A stretch of 64,000 nt of DNA from Chloroflexota bacterium (GCA_040902225.1 JBBDXT010000002.1:218036-282035); one strand, 5' to 3'; counted from the stretch's first letter, positions 17,899 to 26,323 are shown. Notes: generated by a model from the sequence alone, not told the origin. Program-made: numbers and translations.

Positions 17899-19422
17899 TC
17901 AGTCGATGAGCCCAACCTCCTTCCACGCGCTCAATTGGGCTTGCCAGTGGGTGATCTGTGCATCTCGACCAAGCTCGTCGGTGATCGTCTCCCACTCGGC
18001 GGTCGTATTCTTGAGCGCATCTGCGACCGATTCCTGACCGGCGAGAGCCTGGGCGATGTGGGTCCCGAGCGATTCGTTGTACCGGTTCGCGCCGGGCATG
18101 GTGAGCTCGGGATAGCCGTTGGTCAGGCTCAGCTTGTTGTTCTCGATGTAGGCCGGCAGCTCATCCCATTGCTGAACCCACGCGGACGGATCCGCGTAGT
18201 GGGAGATCCGGTACGGGTCCATGCCGGCGCTGGGCTCGGTGACGAACAGGAGGCTGACCTCCGGCTGGTTCATGAACTGCATGACCCGGTAGGCCGCCTC
18301 CGGGTTCTCGGCCAGCTTGCTGATCGAGTTGACGCGGTTATACGCCAGAATCGAGCGATGGACGACCGAGCCGTCGGCCTGCTCGGCCCCGGGGACCTGG
18401 GCATAGCCGGTCTTGCCGACGATCTTGCTGGTGTTCGGGTCCTCAGCGATCTTGGCCACGTCGGTCCACTGGATGCACATGGCCGTCTGGCCCTGCACGA
18501 ACGCATCGAACGATTCGACGTACTCAAAGTTCAGGATGTCCGATGGCCCATATTTCACAGACTCGACGAAGTTGGTGAGGGCGCTCGTCCCGGCTTCGGT
18601 ATCGAGCTGCGGGTGCATCTGGTCGTCGAAATAGATGCCGCCGTAGCTGCCGAACCGATTGAGGAACCAGTCGAAGTTGTCCGGCAGCTTCGTGATCTCG
18701 GCGATCCCGGAGAACGGATCGGCAAGGGTTTCGCCGGCCAGCGTCGCCCCAGCGTCACGCTGGAAGAACTTGGCGACGTCGAGGTACTCGTCCCACGTCT
18801 CGGGGGCAGCCAGGGGATATCCGTATTCGGCCTCGAAGGCCGCCTGCTCATCGGCGTGGCTGAACAGGTCCTTGCGGTAATAGAGCTCCAGCCGGTCGCC
18901 GTCCATCGGCAGTGCAAAGAGCGTGTCGTCAAATTTGGTGTAGAGCTGGTAGACAGGGTAGACGTCGTCCATCTCCGGATCCCACTGGGACGCGTACTCG
19001 GTGAGATCCACGATATTTCCGGCGGACGCGAGGTCGCCCAGGAAGCGAGGCGGGTAGTTCAGGATGTCATACGCGCCGGTCTCCGAGACGATGTCGTTCT
19101 GAATGGACTGATAGAACGTCTCGAAGGGGGCGGGGATGACCTTGATCTTGATGTCGAAGGCCTTCTCGATCGCGGGCGCGAGCCAGAAGAACGGGTAGCC
19201 GCTCTGAATCGAGTCGACCACCACGCTGACCTCGACGCCGTCGTACTGCTTGTCCGCGGCCTCCGTGGCCGCGATCAGATCCGCGAACTGCTGCGGGGCC
19301 TGCGGAATCTGCGGGGCCTCGGAGCCGGCCGCAGAGCTGTCGGGCGATGTCGTCGAGGTCCCGCAGGCGGCCACCAGGACCGATGCGATGAAGAGGGCGA
19401 CGATGACTCTGAACCGGACCAT
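17899..19422 (-). CDS. ABC sugar-binding lipoprotein
   Basis: 507 aa. The N-terminus has a lipobox LVAAC with Cys20 as predicted lipid-anchor residue, followed by a Thr/Ser/Pro-rich linker, so the protein is tethered outside the membrane. The fold is of the family 1 extracellular solute-binding type (QSGYPFFWLAPAIEKAFDIK, PPRFLGDLASAGNIVDL, DVYPVYQLYTKFDDTLFALP). At 507 aa it is longer than maltose-type proteins (about 400), which favours a larger oligosaccharide ligand (inference). 2 bp downstream of the SIS gene. Confidence 0.92.
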   Translation of the reverse strand: MVRFRVIVALFIASVLVAACGTSTTSPDSSAAGSEAPQIPQAPQQFADLIAATEAADKQYDGVEVSVVVDSIQSGYPFFWLAPAIEKAFDIKIKVIPAPFETFYQSIQNDIVSETGAYDILNYPPRFLGDLASAGNIVDLTEYASQWDPEMDDVYPVYQLYTKFDDTLFALPMDGDRLELYYRKDLFSHADEQAAFEAEYGYPLAAPETWDEYLDVAKFFQRDAGATLAGETLADPFSGIAEITKLPDNFDWFLNRFGSYGGIYFDDQMHPQLDTEAGTSALTNFVESVKYGPSDILNFEYVESFDAFVQGQTAMCIQWTDVAKIAEDPNTSKIVGKTGYAQVPGAEQADGSVVHRSILAYNRVNSISKLAENPEAAYRVMQFMNQPEVSLLFVTEPSAGMDPYRISHYADPSAWVQQWDELPAYIENNKLSLTNGYPELTMPGANRYNESLGTHIAQALAGQESVADALKNTTAEWETITDELGRDAQITHWQAQLSAWKEVGLID

Positions 19423-19424
19423 TG

Positions 19425-20552
19425 CTATTCCTCCGTTGCTGGCTGTGTGGCGACGAGCTCGCTGCGGTAGATGAGGTCATCGCCGTCTCGTCGATGGATC
19501 GGATCGTCAGTGGCGTAGAAGGACCCCCCGATCGTTCGCCCCAGCTCGTAGGTCAGCAGCTGCCCGGGCAGGGTCGCAAGGAGGGGCATGTAGAGCTCGT
19601 CCAGGCCGGGCTCCATCTCGTAGGTCCAGGTGGCCGGCCTGGGGGGAACATATCCACGCTCCGCAACCACGGCCGTCGGGGATCCGATGTTCAGCAGCGA
19701 GTCGAGGATCTCGCTGCTTCGCTTCGCGGCCGCGTCGTGGGGGGCGATGATCATGGACGGCAGCGACGGAGTCACCAGCGAGTACTCGTCATGCGCGTAC
19801 TCCTCCGTCTCCTGGGCCAGAGCCGCGACCTGCGGCACCTCGAAGAGCTTGCGGGCCACGAACAGCACGCTGGCCAGGTTCGGCCCAGTGCCCAGCAGCA
19901 GGAACGGCTGGTCGCGCGTGATCGAGGCTGCGTGCCGCCTGGCGGTGGCCCACATCGGCTCCAAAGACCGTTCGACCAGGTCCGGAAGCCGATCCAGGTT
20001 TGCGCGACCAGCGCCGGTGTCTGCCTCCGTCCCCCACCGTTCGGCCAGCGCCAGCCCCAGCTCATAGAAGATCGCCAGGTGGTACGGGAAGGAGGTGGTG
20101 CCGGGCACGAATCCGAGCTTGGGGAAGTCGGTGACGAGCGTCGCCGTGGCCGGCTCCGCGGCCAGCGGGCTGGTCCCGGATGCTGACACCGTGATGGTGC
20201 TGACCCCACGCGAGAAGCTGGCCTGCGCCGCCTCGATGACGCGCACCACCGTGCCCGACTGCGAAAGTGCGATCACCAGCGCATCCGCCGGGATGGTGGA
20301 TGCCTCGAAGCGCGAGAAGGTCAGCGCCGGAATGGCGTGCACGGGCAGCCCCATCACCCGCTCCCATTCGAAGCGGACCGCCATACCGACATTCAACGAG
20401 TCGCCACACCCCACGATATAGATGCGGCTCGGGCGGGAGATTTCGCTGGCAAGGTCCCGCACGCGAGCTCGCGACATCGAGATCCCCGCGGCGAGCACCT
20501 CCCGCTGGCGCCGGAGGTCCTGCGCCAACAGCTCCAGGTTCGTCTCGCTCAT
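19425..20552 (-). CDS. SIS-domain protein (GlmS/AgaS-like isomerase domain)
   Basis: 375 aa with two SIS domains. IYIVGCGDSLNVGMAVRFEW, then LVIALSQSGTVVRVIEAAQ, then FLLLGTGPNLASVLFVARKLFE and QETEEYAHDEYSLVTP are close to the isomerase half of glucosamine-6-phosphate synthase; the glutaminase domain is absent. A fructosamine deglycase or amino-sugar-phosphate isomerase/deaminase role is likely. Second gene of the operon, 3 bp after gntR. Confidence 0.88.
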   Translation of the reverse strand: MSETNLELLAQDLRRQREVLAAGISMSRARVRDLASEISRPSRIYIVGCGDSLNVGMAVRFEWERVMGLPVHAIPALTFSRFEASTIPADALVIALSQSGTVVRVIEAAQASFSRGVSTITVSASGTSPLAAEPATATLVTDFPKLGFVPGTTSFPYHLAIFYELGLALAERWGTEADTGAGRANLDRLPDLVERSLEPMWATARRHAASITRDQPFLLLGTGPNLASVLFVARKLFEVPQVAALAQETEEYAHDEYSLVTPSLPSMIIAPHDAAAKRSSEILDSLLNIGSPTAVVAERGYVPPRPATWTYEMEPGLDELYMPLLATLPGQLLTYELGRTIGGSFYATDDPIHRRDGDDLIYRSELVATQPATEE

Positions 20553-20555
20553 CGC

Positions 20556-21317
20556 CTAGCGCCGCTGCCGCATGAGGTTGATCTCGTAGGCATACCGATC
20601 CGCCCGAACGACGTAGGTCGTGTACTCGATTGGCAGGCGCTCGAAGTCGCGCGTGAAGCGGATCATGGTGACCAGCGGGCCGCCCTCGGGGTAATCGAGC
20701 AGCTCCGCCATCTCCTCGCTGGCCACCGACGCACCGATCGTCTCCGTCCCATACCAGGGCTCGCGCCCATGCTCGGTGAGAAGGTCGTAGAGGGACGGAA
20801 AGTCACCGGCGGCCACGAAGACGGAATGCGCAATCGTGGGAGCAATCCAGTGCTCGAAGAAGGTGAGCGGGATCTCATCGACGACGAGCAGCCGGCGAAC
20901 GTAGGTGGCATGGTCATCCTCGAGCCCCAGGGACCCGGCCACCTCCGTCGGCGCAGCTGCCCATTCCACGCTGAGGGTTCGCGCCTCGACGGCGTGTCCC
21001 TGCCGCCGCAGCTCGTTGCCGAAGCTCACCATCTGCCGGAGCGCGACCCCGATCTTGGCCGAGGCAACGAAGGACCCCTTGCCCTGAGAGCGGACGATGA
21101 GGCCATCGGTCTGGAGCCTGCGGAGCGCCTGGCGCACCGGTGTGCGGCTTGCCTGGAACTCGCGCTGGAGAGCCGCCTCCGAAGGCAGCTGGCGTCCCTC
21201 GGTCAGTTCGCCGGCCTCGATGCGGCGCCGCAGGGTGCGCTGAATCACCTCGTGTATCGGCAGTGAGGACGGCGCGAAATCGTTGCGCAATGTGGCTGGT
21301 ACCTCATCGCGCAGCAT
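20556..21317 (-). CDS. GntR/HutC-family transcriptional regulator
   Basis: 253 aa. Residues about 20-88 are the winged HTH (EVIQRTLRRRIEAGELTEGR, LPSEAALQREFQASRTPVR, GKGSFVAS); the remainder is a UTRA ligand-binding domain (VRRLLVVDEIPLTFFEHWIA). HutC-type members usually repress a sugar operon and release DNA on binding a phosphosugar. It heads the operon. The start lies 6 nt after TATCCT, suggesting a leaderless mRNA, and clustered ACTTG half-sites overlap its promoter, so autoregulation is likely. Confidence 0.93.
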   Translation of the reverse strand: MLRDEVPATLRNDFAPSSLPIHEVIQRTLRRRIEAGELTEGRQLPSEAALQREFQASRTPVRQALRRLQTDGLIVRSQGKGSFVASAKIGVALRQMVSFGNELRRQGHAVEARTLSVEWAAAPTEVAGSLGLEDDHATYVRRLLVVDEIPLTFFEHWIAPTIAHSVFVAAGDFPSLYDLLTEHGREPWYGTETIGASVASEEMAELLDYPEGGPLVTMIRFTRDFERLPIEYTTYVVRADRYAYEINLMRQRR

Positions 21318-21328
21318 CGGCTGAGGAT

Positions 21329-21354
21329 ACTTGGGACAACAAGTGCCTACTTGT
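21329..21354. promoter_or_regulatory. Candidate GntR operator, three ACTTG half-sites
   Basis: ACTTG (21329), CAAGT (21340) and ACTTGT (21349). The last two form a perfect repeat ACAAGT-GCCT-ACTTGT at 21339-21354. It lies between gntR (minus) and the LLM gene (plus), so one site could control both directions. Confidence 0.55.
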
Positions 21355-21411
21355 CACGAAACTGGCCTGCGGCTCGGATTTCCGGGCCGCCGCATGGTAA
21401 GAATTGAGCCG

Positions 21412-22296
21412 ATGAAGATCGGCGTCACCATGCCCCAGGGGGTCGACCACGAGTTCGACGGATGGGAGCCCGCGGCCGCCTGGCGTCGCTCGATCGAGGT
21501 CGCCCGGCACGCAGAGCAGCTCGGCTTCGAGTCGATCTGGGTGTACGACCACTTCCACACCGACCCGATTCCGGTCGACGCGATCACCTTCGAGGCATTC
21601 ACCCTGCTCGCCGCACTGGGCGTCAGCACCGAGCGGGTGCGACTCGGTCACCTGGTGCTGGGCGCGGGCTACCGGAACGCTGCGCTCGTTGCCAAGATGG
21701 CCTCCAGCCTCGACGTGATCACCGGTGGCCGGATGGAGCTCGGCCTGGGCGCCGGCTGGAAGGAGGACGAATACCTCGCCTTCGGCTACGGCTTCCCGCC
21801 CCTCAAGGAGCGGCTCGCCATTCTCGCCGACACGCTCGAGATCGTCACCCGAATGTTCTCCGGTGAGCATGCGACCTTCGCGGGCCTGCACCGCCAGGTC
21901 ATCGACGCCATCAACGTCCCGGTCGGCCTCCAGCGGCCCCGGATCCCGATCATCGTCGGCGGCAACGGACCCAACGTCACCTTCCGGCTGGCAGCGCGCC
22001 ATGCCGACGAGCTCAACCTCGACGGCCTCTCCCCGGAGGAGGTCGCGAAGGCACTCCCAATCGTCGAAGACCGATGTCGAGAGATCGGCCGGGACCCCCA
22101 GACCCTCAAGGTGTCGGTCCACCTGTGGGGTCCCGCGGTCGGCGACGAGGGCCCGATGCGGGCGGAACGCCTCGCCGCCTACCGAGACCTGGACGTCTCC
22201 CGTGTCATGGCGCAGCTGACGGCGGCGAGCACCGACCTCGGCGCGCTGGATCGCTTCCGCGAGGATGCCCTCAGCGCCGGTGCGGAGCTTTTGTGA
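21412..22296 (+). CDS. LLM class (luciferase-like, probably F420-dependent) oxidoreductase
   Basis: 294 aa from the ATG at 21412; an in-frame start at 21331 would run through the operator. MKIGVTMPQGVDHE, LGFESIWVYDHFHTDP, RVRLGHLVLGAGYRNAALVAKM, and PIIVGGNGPNVTFRLAARHAD are typical TIM-barrel LLM motifs using FMN or F420. The substrate is unknown. It overlaps the HAD gene by 4 bp and shares its promoter region with gntR. Confidence 0.9.
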   Translation: MKIGVTMPQGVDHEFDGWEPAAAWRRSIEVARHAEQLGFESIWVYDHFHTDPIPVDAITFEAFTLLAALGVSTERVRLGHLVLGAGYRNAALVAKMASSLDVITGGRMELGLGAGWKEDEYLAFGYGFPPLKERLAILADTLEIVTRMFSGEHATFAGLHRQVIDAINVPVGLQRPRIPIIVGGNGPNVTFRLAARHADELNLDGLSPEEVAKALPIVEDRCREIGRDPQTLKVSVHLWGPAVGDEGPMRAERLAAYRDLDVSRVMAQLTAASTDLGALDRFREDALSAGAELL

Positions 22297-22970
22297 CTGC
22301 GGCCCAGCTCGCCCCTCCCAGGGCCGTTGTCCTCGACCTGGACGGCACGCTGGTCGACACGGTCCAGACCCGCATCGACGCGTGGGTGCGAACGTTCGCG
22401 GAAGAGGGTATCCCCGCCGATCAGGCCCTCGTGAGCGCGCTCATCGGCTCCGATGGACGCCAGCTGGCCACCCAGGTGGGTGAGGCGGCCGGCACGCACA
22501 TCGACGACGAGCGCGCGGAGCGGATCGACGCCCGCTCCGGTGCCATCTACTCCGAGCTCAACGCCAGCCCACGCCTCCTGCCCGGCGTCACTCCGTTTCT
22601 CGATGCGCTGGATGCGGCGGTGATCCCCTGGGCGATCGGCACCTCGAGCCGCCGCGAGCAGGTCGGCCCATCGGTTGCGGCTCTGCGCCGCACCAGCCCG
22701 CCGCGCATTGTCGATGGCACGGCCGTCAAGCTGGCGAAGCCCCACCCCGATCTGCTGCTTGCCGCGGCGAGGGTGCTTGACACGGATCCGGCCGCGTGCT
22801 GGTGTGTCGGCGACTCGACGTGGGACATGCTCGCCGCTGCGGCCGCCGGAATGCCCGCCGTCGGCATCACCGCCGGATCAGCCGTGACCGCGGAGCAGCT
22901 CCAGGAGGCCGGTGCCAGCCTCGTGCTTCCCACCGTTGCTGAGCTGATTCCTTACCTGAGCAGTGGCTAG
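22293..22970 (+). CDS. HAD-superfamily phosphatase
   Basis: 225 aa starting at a GTG that overlaps the LLM stop (GTGA). Motif I DLDGTLVDT (nucleophile Asp), motif II as TSS in IGTSSRREQ, motif III Lys in KLAKPHPDLLL, and motif IV GDSTWDMLAAAAAGM are all present, as in beta-phosphoglucomutase/phosphoglycolate-phosphatase-like enzymes. Cytosolic sugar-phosphate phosphatase most likely. Its 3' end overlaps the convergent SDR gene by 4 bp. Confidence 0.9.
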   Translation: MTAAQLAPPRAVVLDLDGTLVDTVQTRIDAWVRTFAEEGIPADQALVSALIGSDGRQLATQVGEAAGTHIDDERAERIDARSGAIYSELNASPRLLPGVTPFLDALDAAVIPWAIGTSSRREQVGPSVAALRRTSPPRIVDGTAVKLAKPHPDLLLAAARVLDTDPAACWCVGDSTWDMLAAAAAGMPAVGITAGSAVTAEQLQEAGASLVLPTVAELIPYLSSG

Positions 22971-23749
22971 AGCCCATACCAGGCGGTAGCGCCCCCGTCG
23001 GCCACCACGATCGACCCCGCGAAGTAGGAGCTCGCGTCCGAGGCCAGGAACAGCGCCGCTTCGGCGATCTCGTCCACGCGACCCAACCGTCCGAGCGGCA
23101 CGGGCTCGACTTGCTGACGCTCGCGAGCCAAAGGATCCGTCCCAGCGGCGAACCACCCCTGCAGCAACGGGGTGTCGATCGGTCCGGGACACAGGCAGTT
23201 GATGCGCACTCCCTGGGGCGCATGGTCGACGGCCAAGGCTCGCACCATGTTCACCAGCCCGCCCTTGGCCGCGCAATACGCGGCTGACTCGCGGGCTCCC
23301 ACGAGCCCGAGCTCCGAGGCGATGACCACCATCGTTCCACCACCTGCGCGCAACAACGCCGGGATACCGTACTTGGCCAGGTAGAACGGACCAGACAGGT
23401 TGGTCTCGATCATCGTTCGCCACACGTCCACGGACGTATCCGGAGCTGACCCAAGCAACATCACGCCCGCAGCCGAAACCAACACGTTGACCTGCCCGTA
23501 GGTCTCTTCGGCTGTGGCGATCAACCGCTCAACCGCTGCCGGGTCGCGGACGTCCGTTGCGACGAACCGCGCCGATCTCCCTGTGCCATCGATTTCAGAA
23601 ACGACCGACTCCCCTCCTTCCGTCCTGCGCCCGGCCGCGACCACCGCGGCTCCGGCGCGCGAAAACCGCAGGCTGATCTCACGCCCGATTCCTGACGTGG
23701 CACCGGTCACGACGGCCACCTTGCCGGCCAGGCTGATGGCGTCCGTCAT
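22967..23749 (-). CDS. Short-chain dehydrogenase/reductase
   Basis: 260 aa from the ATG at 23749. NAD(P)-binding TGATSGIGRE, catalytic Ser in IASELGLVGA, and YCAAKGG (YxxxK) mark a classical SDR; the C-terminal PLGRLGRVDEIAEAALFLAS is typical of FabG-like sugar or acyl dehydrogenases. In this setting oxidation of a sugar or sugar acid is plausible. It faces a 32-codon fragment of a glutamine amidotransferase-like gene on the same strand immediately upstream. Confidence 0.92.
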   Translation of the reverse strand: MTDAISLAGKVAVVTGATSGIGREISLRFSRAGAAVVAAGRRTEGGESVVSEIDGTGRSARFVATDVRDPAAVERLIATAEETYGQVNVLVSAAGVMLLGSAPDTSVDVWRTMIETNLSGPFYLAKYGIPALLRAGGGTMVVIASELGLVGARESAAYCAAKGGLVNMVRALAVDHAPQGVRINCLCPGPIDTPLLQGWFAAGTDPLARERQQVEPVPLGRLGRVDEIAEAALFLASDASSYFAGSIVVADGGATAWYGL

Positions 23750-23774
23750 GCTCCCTCTCCCGCCAGCCAACCGA

Positions 23775-23873
23775 TCATCTGAGCTGGCCCGTGGTGTATG
23801 CCGAGAACCCCTTCAGGTGGACGCCGTAGGAGATCCAGGTCTCGCCAGCCAGTAGCACTCTTTTGTCTGCCAT
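23775..23873 (-). pseudogene. Glutamine amidotransferase-like (DUF1355) N-terminal fragment
   Basis: The 32-codon frame MADKRVLLAGETWISYGVHL continuing KGFSAYTTG is the conserved start of the DUF1355 putative glutamine amidotransferase family (normally about 250 aa). After GQLR it hits TGA; nothing further of the family is visible before the SDR gene at 23749. Truncated relic, probably left by a deletion that joined it to the SDR gene. Confidence 0.6.
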
Positions 23874-23988
23874 CGGCGGGTTGCTCCCTCGGGTGCGCTC
23901 CGGATCTGAAGCCGCAATTAGGATACCGGGCATGCCCGCTGCGTCGGTGGGCAGCGAACAATGTTTCCCGGAGAAGAAGGGGCCTCTG

Positions 23989-24936
23989 ATGACCGACCCG
24001 GGTATCCACAACGAAGGGATCCTCATCCACGCAGGCGTCGCGACCTTCTTCGGGCGTAATCAGAAGAGCGTCTCCGACCTGGAAGGCGTCAAATGCGCGA
24101 TAGCCGGCGTCCCGTGGGACGAAGGCACCGCCGGCCGCGCAGGCGCGAACTACGGCCCACGGGCCTTCCGCGACGCTTCGAGCTGGAACGATGGCTACGA
24201 CGCGCAGCGGGATTTCGATCTCTGGGAGGTCCTTCCGACGGCCGATGTGGGGGACGTCCTGGTCGTGCCAACGAACTCCGTCCGGACGATGGACAACGTC
24301 GCGGACCACGTCCGCCTGCTCAGGCAGAACGATGTCCTCCCGGTCTGCATCGGCGGCAACCACAGCATCACCATCGGAGCCGCGCGTGGCGCCGCCTCGA
24401 CCGTTGGCCGGATGGGCTACCTCAGCATCGACGCGCACCTAGACATGGCGGAGAGCTGGCTCGGCGAGCCGTTCTTCAATGGCTGCCCCACCTACCGCGC
24501 CACCGACCTCGAGAATGTCGACCCAAAGAATGTTGTGGTCTTTGGAGTGCGAGGCTGGCTCAACCCACGGTCGTCGGTGGAGGCCGCCAAGGCGCTTGGC
24601 GTCCGGTGGTATGGAATGGACGCGATCGAGGAGGTCGGACTCGACCGAGCCCTTGCCGAAGCCATCGCGATGGCGACCGATGGCGTCGACGGCCTGTACG
24701 TGACCTTCGACCTGGACGCTGTCGACCCAGCCTACGCGCCGGGCGTCGGTGCACCCGAACCCGGCGGCTTCACCAGCCGCCAGGCCCTTCAGATCGGCCG
24801 GATGCTTGGTGCGGCCCAACCGATCGCCTTCGACCTCGTGGAGCTTGCCCCTACCTACGATCCGTCAACCAATTCCGCTCGCCTGGCATGCGCAATCACC
24901 ATCAGCCTGCTGTCTGCGATGAGCAACAGCCGCTGA
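23989..24936 (+). CDS. Ureohydrolase (agmatinase/arginase family)
   Basis: 315 aa from the ATG at 23989, with GAAGAAGGGG 6 nt before it. An alternative leaderless start at 23932 (TAGGAT, 7 nt, ATG) would add 19 residues. Mn-binding residues are present: His in GGNHS, DAHLD, and DLDAVDP; family members hydrolyse guanidino compounds (agmatine, arginine, guanidinobutyrate, formiminoglutamate) to urea or formamide. The first motif has Asn in place of the usual Asp (GGDHS), and the SFD before DLD is replaced by TFD, so the substrate may not be agmatine. Monocistronic. Confidence 0.88.
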   Translation: MTDPGIHNEGILIHAGVATFFGRNQKSVSDLEGVKCAIAGVPWDEGTAGRAGANYGPRAFRDASSWNDGYDAQRDFDLWEVLPTADVGDVLVVPTNSVRTMDNVADHVRLLRQNDVLPVCIGGNHSITIGAARGAASTVGRMGYLSIDAHLDMAESWLGEPFFNGCPTYRATDLENVDPKNVVVFGVRGWLNPRSSVEAAKALGVRWYGMDAIEEVGLDRALAEAIAMATDGVDGLYVTFDLDAVDPAYAPGVGAPEPGGFTSRQALQIGRMLGAAQPIAFDLVELAPTYDPSTNSARLACAITISLLSAMSNSR

Positions 24937-24995
24937 CGTGGAAGGCGTAGCACGCTCCCCTTGAGATTAATATTCTCAAAGTTGTAATCCCGTGT

Positions 24996-25044
24996 TACTC
25001 TGACGCAACTCAGGCGCCCACCTGAGCCTTCCCGCGGGAGACCG
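24996..25044 (+). promoter_or_regulatory. Promoter plus hairpin leader, copy 2
   Basis: TTGTAATCCCGTGTTACTCT holds the -10 TACTCT (24996-25001). Then the perfect hairpin CTCAGG-CGCCCA-CCTGAG (25009-25026), CCCGCGGG, and GAGACCG just before a mutated start (ACG at 25045). Same order of elements as at 6462 and 26270. Confidence 0.5.
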
Positions 25045-25113
25045 ACGGCCCACCTCGCCACCTGCGTTCTCTACTCCGGCGACAAGGTAGACATTCGGTA
25101 GTTCCTTGAAGCC
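25045..25113 (+). pseudogene. DNA methyltransferase N-terminal fragment, degenerate
   Basis: CTCGCCACC..CTCTACTCCGGCGACAA..GACATTC is a decayed copy of the 5' end seen at 4038 and 8329. The start codon is ACG and an in-frame TAG follows. The 25114-25190 stretch has no gene. Confidence 0.55.
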
Positions 25114-25205
25114 GAGATGAACCAGGAGAACGACGTGCCGAAACCAGTCCATCTGTCCAATGCCCGTGCCTTGCGACACCGAAACCCCATTTGTTCGATC
25201 ACTTC

Positions 25206-26198
25206 ATGAGCGCGAGCGGCGATCGCAATGAGCCGATAGAACCCACGACCACCTTCCTGCTTGACGATGGAGATGCCACCGCGCAGCCCGGCTGGTGGCA
25301 GCGCCGGTCGCGCCGCGGAAAGGGAGCCACCATCGGTGGCGCAACACTGGTCCTCCTGATCGGAATCGGGAACGTTACGGGCGGCGGGCAGGATGCTCCA
25401 CCACCTACAGACACGCCTTCAACGGCCGCCGTGGCCGAAGCAACCGCAAAGCCGACTCCACGTCCGACCCCCGGGCCAACTGCCATACCTACCCCCGAGC
25501 TCGGCCGCGCGCCCGCTGGCACGACGACCATCGGTCAAGTGGTCGATGTCGTGGACGGCGACACCATCAAGGTCGAGATCAATGGCGGGGTCTTCACGGT
25601 TCGCTACATCGGGATCGACACGCCGGAGACCGTCCACCCAACGGTCCCGGTTGAGTGGATGGGTGCAGAGGCCTCCATGGCGAACACCCTCCTGGTAGAG
25701 GGTCAGGAGGTCTGGCTGGAGAAGGACATCTCCGAGGTCGACCAATACGGCCGCCTTCTACGCTATGTCTGGCTCCAGCAGGGCACCGACTGGCTGCTCG
25801 TCAATTACGAGCTGGTGCGGCTGGGCTTCGCCAACAGCTCTACCTACGCGCCGGACGTCCTGTATCAGGAGCTCTTCCTCGAGGCCGAGGGAGAGGCGCG
25901 AGGGGCCGGCAGCGGCCTGTGGGGCGAGACTCCTACACCAGCTCCCACTCCGCCGCCGACACCGGTGCCTACGGCAGTGCCAGTCGCACCGGCCGTTACA
26001 CCGGCGCCGCCAGCAGCTACCCCCGCGCCCGCTAACTGCCACACGTCGTACCTCGACGCCTGCCTGCTCGTAGGCGTTGAGGACTATGACTGCGCCGGTG
26101 GGTCCGGAAATGGACCGTACTACACCGGTCGCGTGCGGGTGGTTGGACCGGACGAGTACGGCCTCGATGCTGACGGCGACGGCATCGGCTGCGAGTGA
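25206..26198 (+). CDS. Secreted thermonuclease-like protein with excalibur domain
   Basis: 330 aa from the ATG at 25206 (an in-frame TTG lies at 25191). A membrane anchor (ATIGGATLVLLIGIGNVTG) near residue 50 is followed by a Pro/Thr linker, a staphylococcal-nuclease domain (VVDVVDGDTIKVEINGG, RYIGIDTPETVHP, YGRLLRYVWLQQG) with the catalytic Asp/Arg/Glu pattern, a second Pro/Ala linker and a C-terminal excalibur Ca-binding domain (DADGDGIGCE). It should hydrolyse DNA/RNA outside the cell. Flanked by the two promoter/hairpin leaders at 24996 and 26270. Confidence 0.93.
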   Translation: MSASGDRNEPIEPTTTFLLDDGDATAQPGWWQRRSRRGKGATIGGATLVLLIGIGNVTGGGQDAPPPTDTPSTAAVAEATAKPTPRPTPGPTAIPTPELGRAPAGTTTIGQVVDVVDGDTIKVEINGGVFTVRYIGIDTPETVHPTVPVEWMGAEASMANTLLVEGQEVWLEKDISEVDQYGRLLRYVWLQQGTDWLLVNYELVRLGFANSSTYAPDVLYQELFLEAEGEARGAGSGLWGETPTPAPTPPPTPVPTAVPVAPAVTPAPPAATPAPANCHTSYLDACLLVGVEDYDCAGGSGNGPYYTGRVRVVGPDEYGLDADGDGIGCE

Positions 26199-26269
26199 CC
26201 CCCGACCCCTGACCCGACGGCGAAACATCGTGTACGCCCAATCGTGGCCTCCAAGTTGTAATCCAGTGC

Positions 26270-26323
26270 TACGCTCCCGGTAGTTCGGGCGCCCAACCTG
26301 AACCACGTCTCCCGGGGGACCGC
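26270..26323 (+). promoter_or_regulatory. Promoter plus hairpin leader, copy 3
   Basis: AGTTGTAATCCAGTGCTACGCT carries -10 TACGCT (26270-26275). Hairpin GTTCGGG / CCTGAAC (26283-26303, one G-U pair) around CGCCCAA, then TCTCCCGGGGGACCGC directly before the ATG at 26324. Compared with copy 2, paired positions change together (C-G to T-A in the outer stem), which supports an RNA stem. Confidence 0.5.

Noticed and set aside
17851-19470. 539-aa plus-strand open frame
   Set aside because: Antisense to the sugar-binding lipoprotein, whose signal peptide and fold are convincing.
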